In this document: positions 1-5,267 of the stretch, in pieces
Numbering within the stretch: the stretch's first letter is position 1
Layout of the letters: the number at the start of each line of letters is the position of its first letter
Assembly: GCA_024636395.1 (NCBI GenBank)
Contig: JAGXHD010000230.1
Span: forward strand, 1-7,348
DNA length: 7,348 bases
Source of the DNA: Sulfitobacter sp.
GTDB taxonomy: Bacteria > Pseudomonadota > Alphaproteobacteria > Rhodobacterales > Rhodobacteraceae
Direction of reading: 5' to 3'
Translations under genes and position numbers: made by a program
The notes under the pieces: generated by a model
Told to the model about the DNA's origin: nothing
The model's database searches: none
Seen by the model: only the letters and a program-made list of their open reading frames with translations

Positions 1-487
1 CGGTCACGATCACAACGGGAGCCCCGGAGATGGCGCCACGCTCCGTTGCGGTCACCATATCGCCGGGGCGCTCCAACGCCCGTTTGAGGTACACGGACTC
101 TTTCAGCTGATAGGTCTGCTGCGTCGAGGAACAGTCCATCATGCCATCCATCTTCACGAACCCGACCAGACGATAGTTTACGTTTTCTTCTTTGTAGCTT
201 TTCAGAAAATCCGAGCATTGGATCGGCTCATCGTGAACCAGCCGCACGACTGAGGTAAGGGCACGCCCGGCGCCGAGCGCTTCTTGCAGCAGCGTACGCT
301 CCGTTGCGGCAGCCTGCTCTGTCACCGCGATTAAAGACAGCTCAGCAGACCGCTGACTTTGATCAGCGATCTGCTTGGTTTGTATCACCGCGATGAGGCC
401 GATGGGCAACAGCGCCAATGATAAAAACAGCAGTACCCTAAAGGCCAGCCCACCAAACAGGCTGTTGCTCAGAAACCCTGATGTCAT
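1..487 (-). CDS. Membrane sensor histidine kinase, N-terminal part only (probable GSR/PhyR kinase)
   Basis: This is the open 5' part of a gene that runs off the left edge: ATG at 487-485, then 162 codons without a stop. The protein begins MTSGFLSNSLFGGLAF. A strong membrane helix lies at about residues 16-37 (around LLFLSLALLPIGLIAV). A hydrophilic, probably periplasmic, segment follows with a helical stretch (about 38-85), then a mixed region with two cysteines, C91 (IQCSDF) and C119 (MMDCSS), which looks like the start of a Cache-like sensor domain. The second helix and the kinase domains are outside the window, so 'histidine kinase' rests on context and on resemblance to kinases placed after ecfG in Rhodobacteraceae; those are usually HWE/HisKA_2 type and phosphorylate PhyR. 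The start lies 3 bases after the ecfG stop (TAA-ATA-ATG) with no clear Shine-Dalgarno, which suggests co-transcription and translational coupling. The next in-frame ATG is far inside (about residue 113), so 487 is the best start. Confidence 0.75.
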   Translation of the reverse strand, partial: MTSGFLSNSLFGGLAFRVLLFLSLALLPIGLIAVIQTKQIADQSQRSAELSLIAVTEQAAATERTLLQEALGAGRALTSVVRLVHDEPIQCSDFLKSYKEENVNYRLVGFVKMDGMMDCSSTQQTYQLKESVYLKRALERPGDMVTATERGAISGAPVVIVT

Positions 488-490
488 TAT

Positions 491-1060
491 TTAAAAACTT
501 GATACTTTCGATGCCGAGAGCACCGACATCGTCGCATCGTCGGTCATCTCCATCGCCTCGTTTTCATTCAAGCCCATCAACTCCGCCAGTTGCTTGCGCG
601 CCCGGTTGGTCCGGCTCTTGATCGTCCCCACGGCGACGCCGCATGTTTCCGCGGCTTCCTCATAGGAGAAGCCAAGCGCGCCGATCAGCAGCAGAGCCTC
701 GCGTTGCTCATCCTTGAGCTTGGCCAGCGCAACACGGAAGTCATTCATCTGCAAATGACCGTCATGAGCGGGCTTCTCCGCCAGACTCTCGGTAAAGATA
801 CCATCCACATCCGATACTTCGCGCTTGGCTTTGCGGCGTGAGGAATAGTAGGTGTTCCGCAGGATCGTGAAGAGCCATGCGCGCATGTTGGTGCCGACTT
901 GGAATTTGTCGATATTCGTCCACGCCTTCACAAGCGTATCCTGAACCATATCATCTGCGATTGCGCCGTTGCGCGTCAGAGAAATTGCGAACGCACGCAT
1001 GGCAGGCAAATGCTCCACCAGCTCGTCGCGTGGATCTGCAGCTACGTCAGGCGCACTCAT
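491..1060 (-). CDS. ecfG: EcfG-type (ECF15) general stress response sigma factor
   Basis: This 189-aa protein is an extracytoplasmic-function sigma factor with only regions 2 and 4. Region 2 spans about residues 15-80 and includes the core-binding/-10 stretch DDMVQDTLVKAW (36-47) and the following NMRAWLFTILRN. Region 4 spans about 105-162, with the helix-turn-helix FSYEEAAETCGVAVGTIKSR (131-150). A Met/acidic-rich tail of about 25 residues follows. The family directs RNA polymerase to GGAAC-N16/17-CGTT promoters and is held inactive by NepR until phosphorylated PhyR draws NepR away. Such promoters occur three times in this window, which supports the assignment. The start overlaps the nepR stop in an ATGA motif; a weak AAGG (1070-1073) sits 9 bases before it inside nepR. 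The sensor kinase follows 3 bases after the stop. Transcription probably starts at the minus-strand EcfG promoter ahead of nepR, so the sigma factor would amplify its own synthesis. Confidence 0.93.
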   Translation of the reverse strand: MSAPDVAADPRDELVEHLPAMRAFAISLTRNGAIADDMVQDTLVKAWTNIDKFQVGTNMRAWLFTILRNTYYSSRRKAKREVSDVDGIFTESLAEKPAHDGHLQMNDFRVALAKLKDEQREALLLIGALGFSYEEAAETCGVAVGTIKSRTNRARKQLAELMGLNENEAMEMTDDATMSVLSASKVSSF

Positions 1061-1215
1061 TGTGACCGGCCTTGATCGTTATCTTGTTGCTTCAGCTGCT
1101 CCAACAGCGATTTGAAACGGTCCGGAATACCTTCCTCGACCGCTTCCTCGTACACCCGGCGCAGGTTCTCATCAATAACGCCGTCACCGGACTTGTTTTG
1201 TTTTTGAACCGTCAT
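1057..1215 (-). CDS. nepR: NepR anti-sigma factor
   Basis: This is a 52-aa protein, short enough to be skipped by gene callers. It reads MTVQKQNKSGDGVIDENLRR at the start, followed by VYEEAVEEGIPDRFKSLLEQ and LKQQDNDQGRSQ. Residues 14-44 match the two-helix NepR core: a first helix with LRRVYEEAVEE, the conserved IPDRF turn, then a second helix LLEQLKQQ. NepR binds EcfG sigma regions and blocks core polymerase; PhyR~P competes for it through its sigma-like domain. The ATG at 1215-1213 is preceded by GGTCGAGG (GAGG at 1220-1223, 4 bases from the ATG). The TGA stop overlaps the ecfG start in ATGA, the usual nepR-ecfG coupling that keeps inhibitor and sigma factor in ratio. The N-terminal tail before the core is only about 13 residues, towards the short end for the family. 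Identification rests on the core motif plus position between phyR and ecfG. Confidence 0.92.
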   Translation of the reverse strand: MTVQKQNKSGDGVIDENLRRVYEEAVEEGIPDRFKSLLEQLKQQDNDQGRSQ

Positions 1216-1260
1216 TCAACCTCGACCACAAATAATAATGCATTAATTAAGCCCCTATTG

Positions 1261-1286
1261 GGAACCTAACGCAGCCTATTCGCGTT
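1261..1286 (+). promoter_or_regulatory. EcfG-type promoter for phyR
   Basis: GGAAC at 1261-1265 and CGTT at 1283-1286 are separated by 17 bases, an exact match to the GSR sigma-factor consensus. The expected start site is about 1292, giving a leader of about 30 bases to the phyR ATG at 1324, with a purine-rich Shine-Dalgarno (AGGA, 1311-1314) 9 bases before the ATG. The -10 element lies just inside the -35 element of the opposing nepR promoter. Confidence 0.87.
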
Positions 1287-1293
1287 TGGTTCC
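1268..1293 (-). promoter_or_regulatory. EcfG-type promoter for nepR-ecfG-kinase
   Basis: On the minus strand, GGAAC (plus positions 1289-1293) is followed after exactly 17 bases by CGTT (plus positions 1268-1271). This matches the alphaproteobacterial GSR consensus GGAAC-N16/17-CGTT without mismatch. Transcription should start near 1260-1262 and give a leader of about 45 bases before the nepR ATG at 1215. That leader is AT-rich and contains the 10-bp palindrome TAATGCATTA (1236-1245). The promoter overlaps the plus-strand phyR promoter almost completely. The match is seen directly; use by EcfG is inferred from the consensus. Confidence 0.85.
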
Positions 1294-1323
1294 GGAATAG
1301 AGATAAAAAAAGGACGACGGCGA

Positions 1324-2133
1324 ATGAGTGATGCAAATGCAACCCAGAGCGTAAGCGACCAGCTCGGGACCTTTATCCCCTACTTGCGCCGCTACGCCCG
1401 CGCTCTGACCGGCAGCCAAACCAGCGGCGACAGTTTCGCCGCCGCTTCGCTCGAAGCAATCCTGACAGATCGTTCCGTCTTGGATGGAACTGACGTAAAG
1501 ACCGGTTTGTTCCGTGTCCTCTACAGAATTTGGGCGAGTGCCGGTGCCCCGATCGAAGAGGGGGAGCAGGGCAGCCGAGCGAAAGCACAAAAGCATCTGG
1601 CGAAACTGACCAACAACAGCCGCGAAGCGCTTTTGCTCTACACGATCGAGGGGTTCTCTTACGGTGACATCGGCACGATCATCGGCGTCGAAGCATCAGA
1701 GGCCGAAGAACTGGTCAGCATCGCGCGCAGCGAGATGGCCGACAGCGTCATGGGGTCGGTGATGATCATCGAGGATGAAGCTGTGATCGCAATGGATATC
1801 GAAGGCATCGTCGCCGATATGGGTCACCGCATCACGGGGATCGCCCGCACGCGCGACGAGGCAGTAAAGCTGAGCCGCGCCGAGGTGCCCGACCTCATCC
1901 TTGCGGATATCCAGCTCGCAGACAACTCATCGGGCATTGATGCGGTAAACGATATTCTGACCGAACTGGGCCAGCGCCCCGTGATTTTCATCACGGCGTT
2001 CCCAGAGCGCCTGCTGACTGGTGACAAACCGGAACCGGCGTTCCTGATTTCCAAGCCCTACACCGAAGATCAGGTGATCTCGGCCGTAAGCCAGGCGATG
2101 TTCTTCTCCTCGACAGAAACGCTGCACGCCTGA
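1324..2133 (+). CDS. phyR: PhyR, response regulator with sigma-like domain (anti-anti-sigma factor)
   Basis: This 269-aa protein has an N-terminal EcfG-like domain (about residues 10-140) joined to a C-terminal receiver domain (about 145-262). In the sigma-like part, the region-4-like segment REALLLYTIEGFSYGDIGTI (100-119) resembles that of EcfG but is not expected to bind DNA; in this family it serves as a decoy for NepR. The receiver keeps all key residues: acidic pair E150/D151 (MIIEDEA), phospho-acceptor D195 (LILADIQLAD), T224 (VIFITAFPERLLTG) and K244 (FLISKPY). The length is usual for PhyR. On phosphorylation it sequesters NepR and frees EcfG. It is divergent from nepR-ecfG and shares an overlapping EcfG-type promoter with them, so it should be autoinduced. 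The start is supported by AGGA at 1311-1314. A terminator at 2158-2187 closes the unit, so phyR is probably monocistronic. Confidence 0.96.
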   Translation: MSDANATQSVSDQLGTFIPYLRRYARALTGSQTSGDSFAAASLEAILTDRSVLDGTDVKTGLFRVLYRIWASAGAPIEEGEQGSRAKAQKHLAKLTNNSREALLLYTIEGFSYGDIGTIIGVEASEAEELVSIARSEMADSVMGSVMIIEDEAVIAMDIEGIVADMGHRITGIARTRDEAVKLSRAEVPDLILADIQLADNSSGIDAVNDILTELGQRPVIFITAFPERLLTGDKPEPAFLISKPYTEDQVISAVSQAMFFSSTETLHA

Positions 2134-2157
2134 AACCACAGGGAAGCTCGAATTTCC

Positions 2158-2187
2158 AAAACCCCGCCCGAAACGGCGGGGTTTTTT
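2158..2187 (+). terminator. Rho-independent terminator after phyR
   Basis: A perfect 7-bp GC stem, CCCCGCC (2162-2168) with GGCGGGG (2175-2181), encloses a 6-base loop and is followed by six T (2182-2187). It lies 24 bases past the phyR stop. Four A before the stem (2158-2161) extend the pairing. It ends the phyR transcript just before the next EcfG-type promoter and so insulates the two units. Confidence 0.9.
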
Positions 2188-2195
2188 ACGGCAAG

Positions 2196-2220
2196 GGAAC
2201 AATCCAGCCGTTCGTGCGTT
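2196..2220 (+). promoter_or_regulatory. EcfG-type promoter for the DUF883/YqjE-like operon
   Basis: GGAAC (2196-2200) and CGTT (2217-2220) are separated by 16 bases, again an exact consensus match with the shorter permitted spacer. The start site should fall near 2226, giving a leader of about 32 bases to the ATG at 2258, which has a strong AGGAG (2245-2249) 8 bases upstream. Its place between a terminator and the operon argues for a real promoter and puts both genes in the GSR regulon. Confidence 0.85.
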
Positions 2221-2257
2221 TTATCGTCAACGCAACAGAAAAAAAGGAGCTTATATC

Positions 2258-2539
2258 ATGGCCAAAGCAAACGTATCTTCACTCACCGGCGGAAAAGAAA
2301 TCACTGTCGATGATCTTGCTGCACAGATCGACACTCTGAAGAGTGATCTGTCTAAGCTGACACACACACTCGCGGATTTCGGCGTCGCAAAAACCGAGGC
2401 AGCCACGGCTTCCGCTAAAATGAAAGCGACCGAAGCACAGCTGCAGGCAGAAGACTTCGTCCGCACCCAGCCCGCGACCTCCATCGGCCTCGCAGCCGGT
2501 CTCGGGTTCTTGGTCGGCATGATCGCGTCACGTCGCTGA
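2258..2539 (+). CDS. DUF883 / ElaB-YqjD-like tail-anchored membrane protein
   Basis: This is a 93-aa protein. A hydrophilic, mostly helical N-terminal part rich in Ala/Lys/Glu/Asp (about residues 15-68, probably coiled coil: DDLAAQIDTLKSDLSKL) is followed by QPATSIGLAAGLGFLVGMIA and SRR. This is the typical ElaB/YqjD/YgaM ending: one glycine-rich membrane helix (about 73-90) and a terminal pair of arginines. E. coli members are stationary-phase, inner-membrane, ribosome-associated proteins; that role is known there and only inferred here. An exact EcfG-type promoter lies upstream and a strong Shine-Dalgarno (AGGAG, 2245-2249) sets the start. The YqjE-like gene begins one base after this stop, the same pairing as E. 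coli yqjD-yqjE. No cysteine or enzyme motif is present. Confidence 0.82.
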   Translation: MAKANVSSLTGGKEITVDDLAAQIDTLKSDLSKLTHTLADFGVAKTEAATASAKMKATEAQLQAEDFVRTQPATSIGLAAGLGFLVGMIASRR

Positions 2540-2540
2540 T

Positions 2541-2861
2541 ATGTTCGATCCCGTGATCGCAAAGACAAAACATGCCGCCGGCACCGCCGGGATAGGCTTG
2601 ATCGCATCGTTTGCGCTGTGTATCGGGCTCGGCTTCTGGACCCTCGCAGCATGGATGTTCTTGCTCACACAGACGACACCGCTGAACGCGGCCATCATCC
2701 TCGCCGCCGTGTATACCGGCGCGGGACTGATCGGTTTCGGCGTCGTCTCATCGCGCAAGCGCAGCCACATCCAACATCAACCGCCCGCGACTGCAACGGT
2801 CGACAGCCTCATGAGCGCTTTCATGACGGGCGTTAAAGCCGGATCCAGCACCCGCCGCTAA
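2541..2861 (+). CDS. YqjE-like small membrane protein (phage holin 3_6 / DUF1469 family)
   Basis: This 106-aa protein has two membrane helices, at about residues 15-42 (GIGLIASFALCIGLGFWTLA onward) and 48-70 (LNAAIILAAVYTGAGLIGFG onward), joined by a short loop. A basic turn follows (SSRKRS, 70-75), then a polar tail ending in STRR. The size and topology fit the DUF1469/phage-holin-3_6 family, which includes E. coli YqjE. The holin name reflects fold similarity; there is no lysis cassette or other phage gene here. The ATG lies one base after the preceding stop (TGA-T-ATG) and lacks an evident Shine-Dalgarno, so translation is probably coupled to the DUF883-like gene and the pair shares the EcfG promoter. 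The stop overlaps the opposing BrkB-family stop by 4 bases. Family assignment is from topology and context rather than a diagnostic motif. Confidence 0.65.
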   Translation: MFDPVIAKTKHAAGTAGIGLIASFALCIGLGFWTLAAWMFLLTQTTPLNAAIILAAVYTGAGLIGFGVVSSRKRSHIQHQPPATATVDSLMSAFMTGVKAGSSTRR

Positions 2862-3811
2862 GGCAGCGGGTTCTGCGGCGTTTGATCAACGACTTCTTCG
2901 GCATCCGCCTCGGGCAAATCGTCGAACGGCGATGTTCCGTCAGGGGTCTCGACGCCGTACACATGTTTCTCCACTTGAGCATTTACGACAGCGCCCAGCA
3001 GGATGAGAAAACTGCTGAGCCACAAAAAGACGAGCATCGCGATGACGGCGCCAATTGAGCCGTAAACCTGGTTATAATTTCCGAAATTTGCCACATAGTA
3101 AGAAAACCCGATCGACAGCAGTGCCCAGCTGACGACAGCTGTCACAGCGCCGTATCGAACGGAACGCCGATGTGGTTTGCCGCGATTGGGGCCATAACGG
3201 TAGAGCACGCTCACCCCCGCCAGCAATACCGACACCGCGATGGCCCAGCGCAACGCCTCCGCCAGCACACCCGCGACGCCGCCCAGCGGGAAAAAGGCCA
3301 GCACCACAGGCACAACAACCAGCGTGATCAGCGCCACAACACCCACGCCAACCAGCGCAAAGGTTAGCAAAAGCGCGCGCAGGTAATGCGAGGCGGTGGC
3401 ACGGTTTTTCTCGCCGTGCACCGCGTTGAGCCCAGTCATCATCGCGGCTACACCGGCCCGCGCCGACCAAAGCGCCGCTGAAATCGAGATGATACCGGCC
3501 CAGCCCAGAGTATCAGGGCTTGTCCTGACGAGGCTTTCGACCTGCGTCCGGATGATCTGATACACATCCTGCGGCAAAAACCCCTGCATCTGTTCGAGCT
3601 GCGCCACTACAACGTCAGGATCCGACAACAGGCTCATCACAGCGATCAGCGCGGCAATCGCCGGAAACAGCGAGAGCATCCCGAAAAATCCAACACCCGC
3701 CGAGACGAGCGCAAGGTTCGTCTCGCCGATCTGCAAGAAGCCATCGCGCAGCGCCGCCCAAATTCTCACCAGTTTGTGAAACGGTCCCGTTGATATTGAG
3801 CTTTCAGTCAT
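2858..3811 (-). CDS. YihY/virulence factor BrkB family inner-membrane protein
   Basis: This is a 317-aa polytopic membrane protein with six likely helices at about residues 35-62, 103-127, 146-175, 183-204, 218-241 and 250-277. Family signatures are visible: the ETNLALVSAGVGFFGMLSLF segment in helix 1, YRYGPNR (204-210), and NYNQVYGSIGAVIAMLVFLW before and in the last helix. The C-terminus is an acidic, proline-containing cytoplasmic tail. Transport or physiological role is not settled for the family; the old name 'ribonuclease BN' is a misassignment. I place the start at 3811 because GAAAGGGCGGC directly precedes that ATG. An ATG at 3835 would add eight residues (MYKRRKGG) but has no good ribosome site. 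No EcfG consensus was seen upstream. The stop codon overlaps that of the convergent YqjE-like gene. Confidence 0.9.
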   Translation of the reverse strand: MTESSISTGPFHKLVRIWAALRDGFLQIGETNLALVSAGVGFFGMLSLFPAIAALIAVMSLLSDPDVVVAQLEQMQGFLPQDVYQIIRTQVESLVRTSPDTLGWAGIISISAALWSARAGVAAMMTGLNAVHGEKNRATASHYLRALLLTFALVGVGVVALITLVVVPVVLAFFPLGGVAGVLAEALRWAIAVSVLLAGVSVLYRYGPNRGKPHRRSVRYGAVTAVVSWALLSIGFSYYVANFGNYNQVYGSIGAVIAMLVFLWLSSFLILLGAVVNAQVEKHVYGVETPDGTSPFDDLPEADAEEVVDQTPQNPLP

Positions 3812-3835
3812 GCCGCCCTTTCGTCTTTTGTACAC

Positions 3836-3983
3836 ATCGCGTTCAAATCACACCTGCAGCTGTGTTGCCAAGGCCAAGCGAACCATTCGGCCCTTGCACT
3901 GCCTCGCCCAAGAGCAATGATAGGGCGATTGCAGCACATTTCCGTATATTATCCTTCCGAAACGTTACAAAGGACCAAGCGCT
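3836..3983. other. Divergent intergenic region between the BrkB-family and M20 peptidase genes
   Basis: This gap of about 150 bases (longer on the left if the 3811 start is used) should contain both promoters. An AT-rich stretch at 3938-3952 (TATATT at 3945-3950) could be a -10 for the plus-strand gene, but I see no convincing -35 at the right distance. No exact GGAAC/CGTT pair occurs on either strand. AGGA at 3971-3974 is the Shine-Dalgarno for the peptidase. Confidence 0.4.
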
Positions 3984-5261
3984 ATGACTCCCCTTTCGCG
4001 CGCCATTACCGCCAAACGCGACGATCTGATCGCCCTCACCCAGGATCTCATTCGCATCCCCACCCTCAATCCGCCCGGTCAGGATTACCTTGCGATTTGC
4101 GAATATCTCGATCGCAGGCTCAAGTCGCACGGTTTCGAGACGCAGCTGATCCGCGCTCATGGCACTCCCGGCGACAGCACGAAATACCCCCGCTGGAACA
4201 TCGTCGCCCGCCGCGAGGGGACACGCACGGGCGATTGCGTTCATTTCAACAGCCACACGGACGTGGTCGAGGTCGGTCGAGGCTGGACCTTCGACCCCTT
4301 CGGCGGGGAGTTGAACGACGGCAAGATCTACGGCCGCGGCGCCTGCGACATGAAAGGGGGCCTAGCCACGTCCATCATCGCGGCGGAAGCCTTCATCGAG
4401 ACCTACAGTGATTTTGCGGGCGCCATCGAGATTTCCGGCACGGCGGACGAGGAATCAGGCGGCTACGGCGGTGTCGCGTATCTGGCGGAGCAGGGCTATT
4501 TCGCGCCCACCCGAGTTCAGCACGTCATCATCCCGGAGCCGCTCAACAAGGATCGCATCTGCCTCGGCCATCGCGGTGGCTGGTGGGCCGAGATCGAGAC
4601 GAAAGGCGAGATCGCCCATGGCTCCATGCCGTTCCTCGGTGATTGCGCCGTGCGCCACATGGGCGCCGTCCTGTCCGAGTTCGAGGCCAAGCTCTTTCCC
4701 GCAATGGCCCTGCGCACCACTGACATGCCCGTGGTCCCCGAAGGCGCGCGCAGCTCGACGATGAACATCAACTCCATCCACGGCGGCGCCAAGGAACAGG
4801 ACGCAGATTTCGATGGTCTGCCCTCTCACTGCGTCCCCGACAGCTGCCGCATCACCATTGACCGCCGCTTTCTGGCGGAGGAGCCCCTCGATCAGGTCAG
4901 GGACGAAGTCACCGCCCTGCTGGAGGGCCTGCGGACCAGCCGCGCCGATTTCGACTACGAGCTGACCGAGATCAACTCCGTCCTGCCCTCCATGACCGAC
5001 CGAGAGGCGCCCGTCGTGCGCACCGTCGCACAGGCAATTCAGGACGTGATGGGCAAAGCCCCGCAATATGTCGCGTCCCCAGGCACCTACGACCAGAAGC
5101 ACATCGACCGCATCGGCAAGCTGAAAAACTGCATCGCCTATGGGCCGGGCGTGTTGGAACTGGCGCATAAACCCGACGAATGGATCGGCGTCGAGGACAT
5201 GATCGACAGCGCCTGCGTCATGGGCGCCGCGCTGGAAACGCTTCTGCTCCCGAAAGGGTGA
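3984..5261 (+). CDS. M20 family metallopeptidase (ArgE/DapE-type deacylase)
   Basis: This 425-aa cytoplasmic zinc hydrolase has the full M20 active site. Metal ligands are H91 (NSHTDVV, with D93 assisting), D122 (GRGACDMKGG), E157 with general base E156 (TADEESGG), E185 (IIPEP) and H395 (ELAHKPDEW). The dimerisation/lid domain (about 200-315) contains H212 in EIAHGSMP, which in the family reaches the partner active site. Annotated relatives are 'acetylornithine deacetylase/succinyl-diaminopimelate desuccinylase family', but that label covers many substrates, and nothing here shows arginine or lysine synthesis. N-acyl amino acids, peptides or carbamoylated substrates are all possible. The start is supported by AGGA 9 bases upstream. 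No signal peptide is seen. It converges with the Hsp70 gene, 6 bases apart. A secreted peptide-type binding protein lies 1.4 kb downstream, which weakly favours a peptide or modified amino-acid catabolic role. Confidence 0.92.
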   Translation: MTPLSRAITAKRDDLIALTQDLIRIPTLNPPGQDYLAICEYLDRRLKSHGFETQLIRAHGTPGDSTKYPRWNIVARREGTRTGDCVHFNSHTDVVEVGRGWTFDPFGGELNDGKIYGRGACDMKGGLATSIIAAEAFIETYSDFAGAIEISGTADEESGGYGGVAYLAEQGYFAPTRVQHVIIPEPLNKDRICLGHRGGWWAEIETKGEIAHGSMPFLGDCAVRHMGAVLSEFEAKLFPAMALRTTDMPVVPEGARSSTMNINSIHGGAKEQDADFDGLPSHCVPDSCRITIDRRFLAEEPLDQVRDEVTALLEGLRTSRADFDYELTEINSVLPSMTDREAPVVRTVAQAIQDVMGKAPQYVASPGTYDQKHIDRIGKLKNCIAYGPGVLELAHKPDEWIGVEDMIDSACVMGAALETLLLPKG

Positions 5262-5267
5262 AGCCGC

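Larger units (their letters stand above)
1261..1293. repeat. 33-bp imperfect inverted repeat formed by the two interleaved EcfG promoters
   Basis: The left arm GGAACCTAACGC (1261-1272) and the right arm GCGTTTGGTTCC (1282-1293) are inverted copies that agree at 11 of 12 positions, separated by 9 bases (1273-1281). Each arm carries the -35 element of one promoter at its outer end and the -10 element of the other promoter inside. The symmetry is therefore explained by two head-on promoters rather than needing a separate repressor operator, though a dimeric regulator site cannot be excluded. Confidence 0.88.

Noticed and set aside
1261..1293. Palindrome as operator of a separate dimeric repressor
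   Set aside because: Both arms are fully accounted for by exact -35 and -10 elements of two opposing EcfG promoters, and no extra regulator gene is present in the locus.
2031..2042. GGAAC followed by CGTT inside phyR
   Set aside because: The spacing is only 3 bases and the site lies in conserved coding sequence, so it is not a promoter.
2541..2861. Holin or prophage remnant
   Set aside because: The two-helix protein resembles a holin only in fold. No endolysin, spanin or phage gene is near, and its partner is a DUF883-like gene as in the chromosomal yqjD-yqjE pair.
3812..3835. Upstream ATG at 3835 for the BrkB-family gene
   Set aside because: No ribosome site lies before it, whereas AAAGGG directly precedes the ATG at 3811. 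It remains possible, as it adds only eight residues.
3929..3950. TTGCAG and TATATT as a sigma-70 promoter for the M20 gene
   Set aside because: The spacing between the two hexamers is 10 bases, too short for a normal promoter.
4455..5168. Long minus-strand open frame (237 codons) antisense to the M20 peptidase
   Set aside because: It is a shadow of a GC-rich gene: the opposite strand has a complete M20 active site, and the antisense product shows no family motif.
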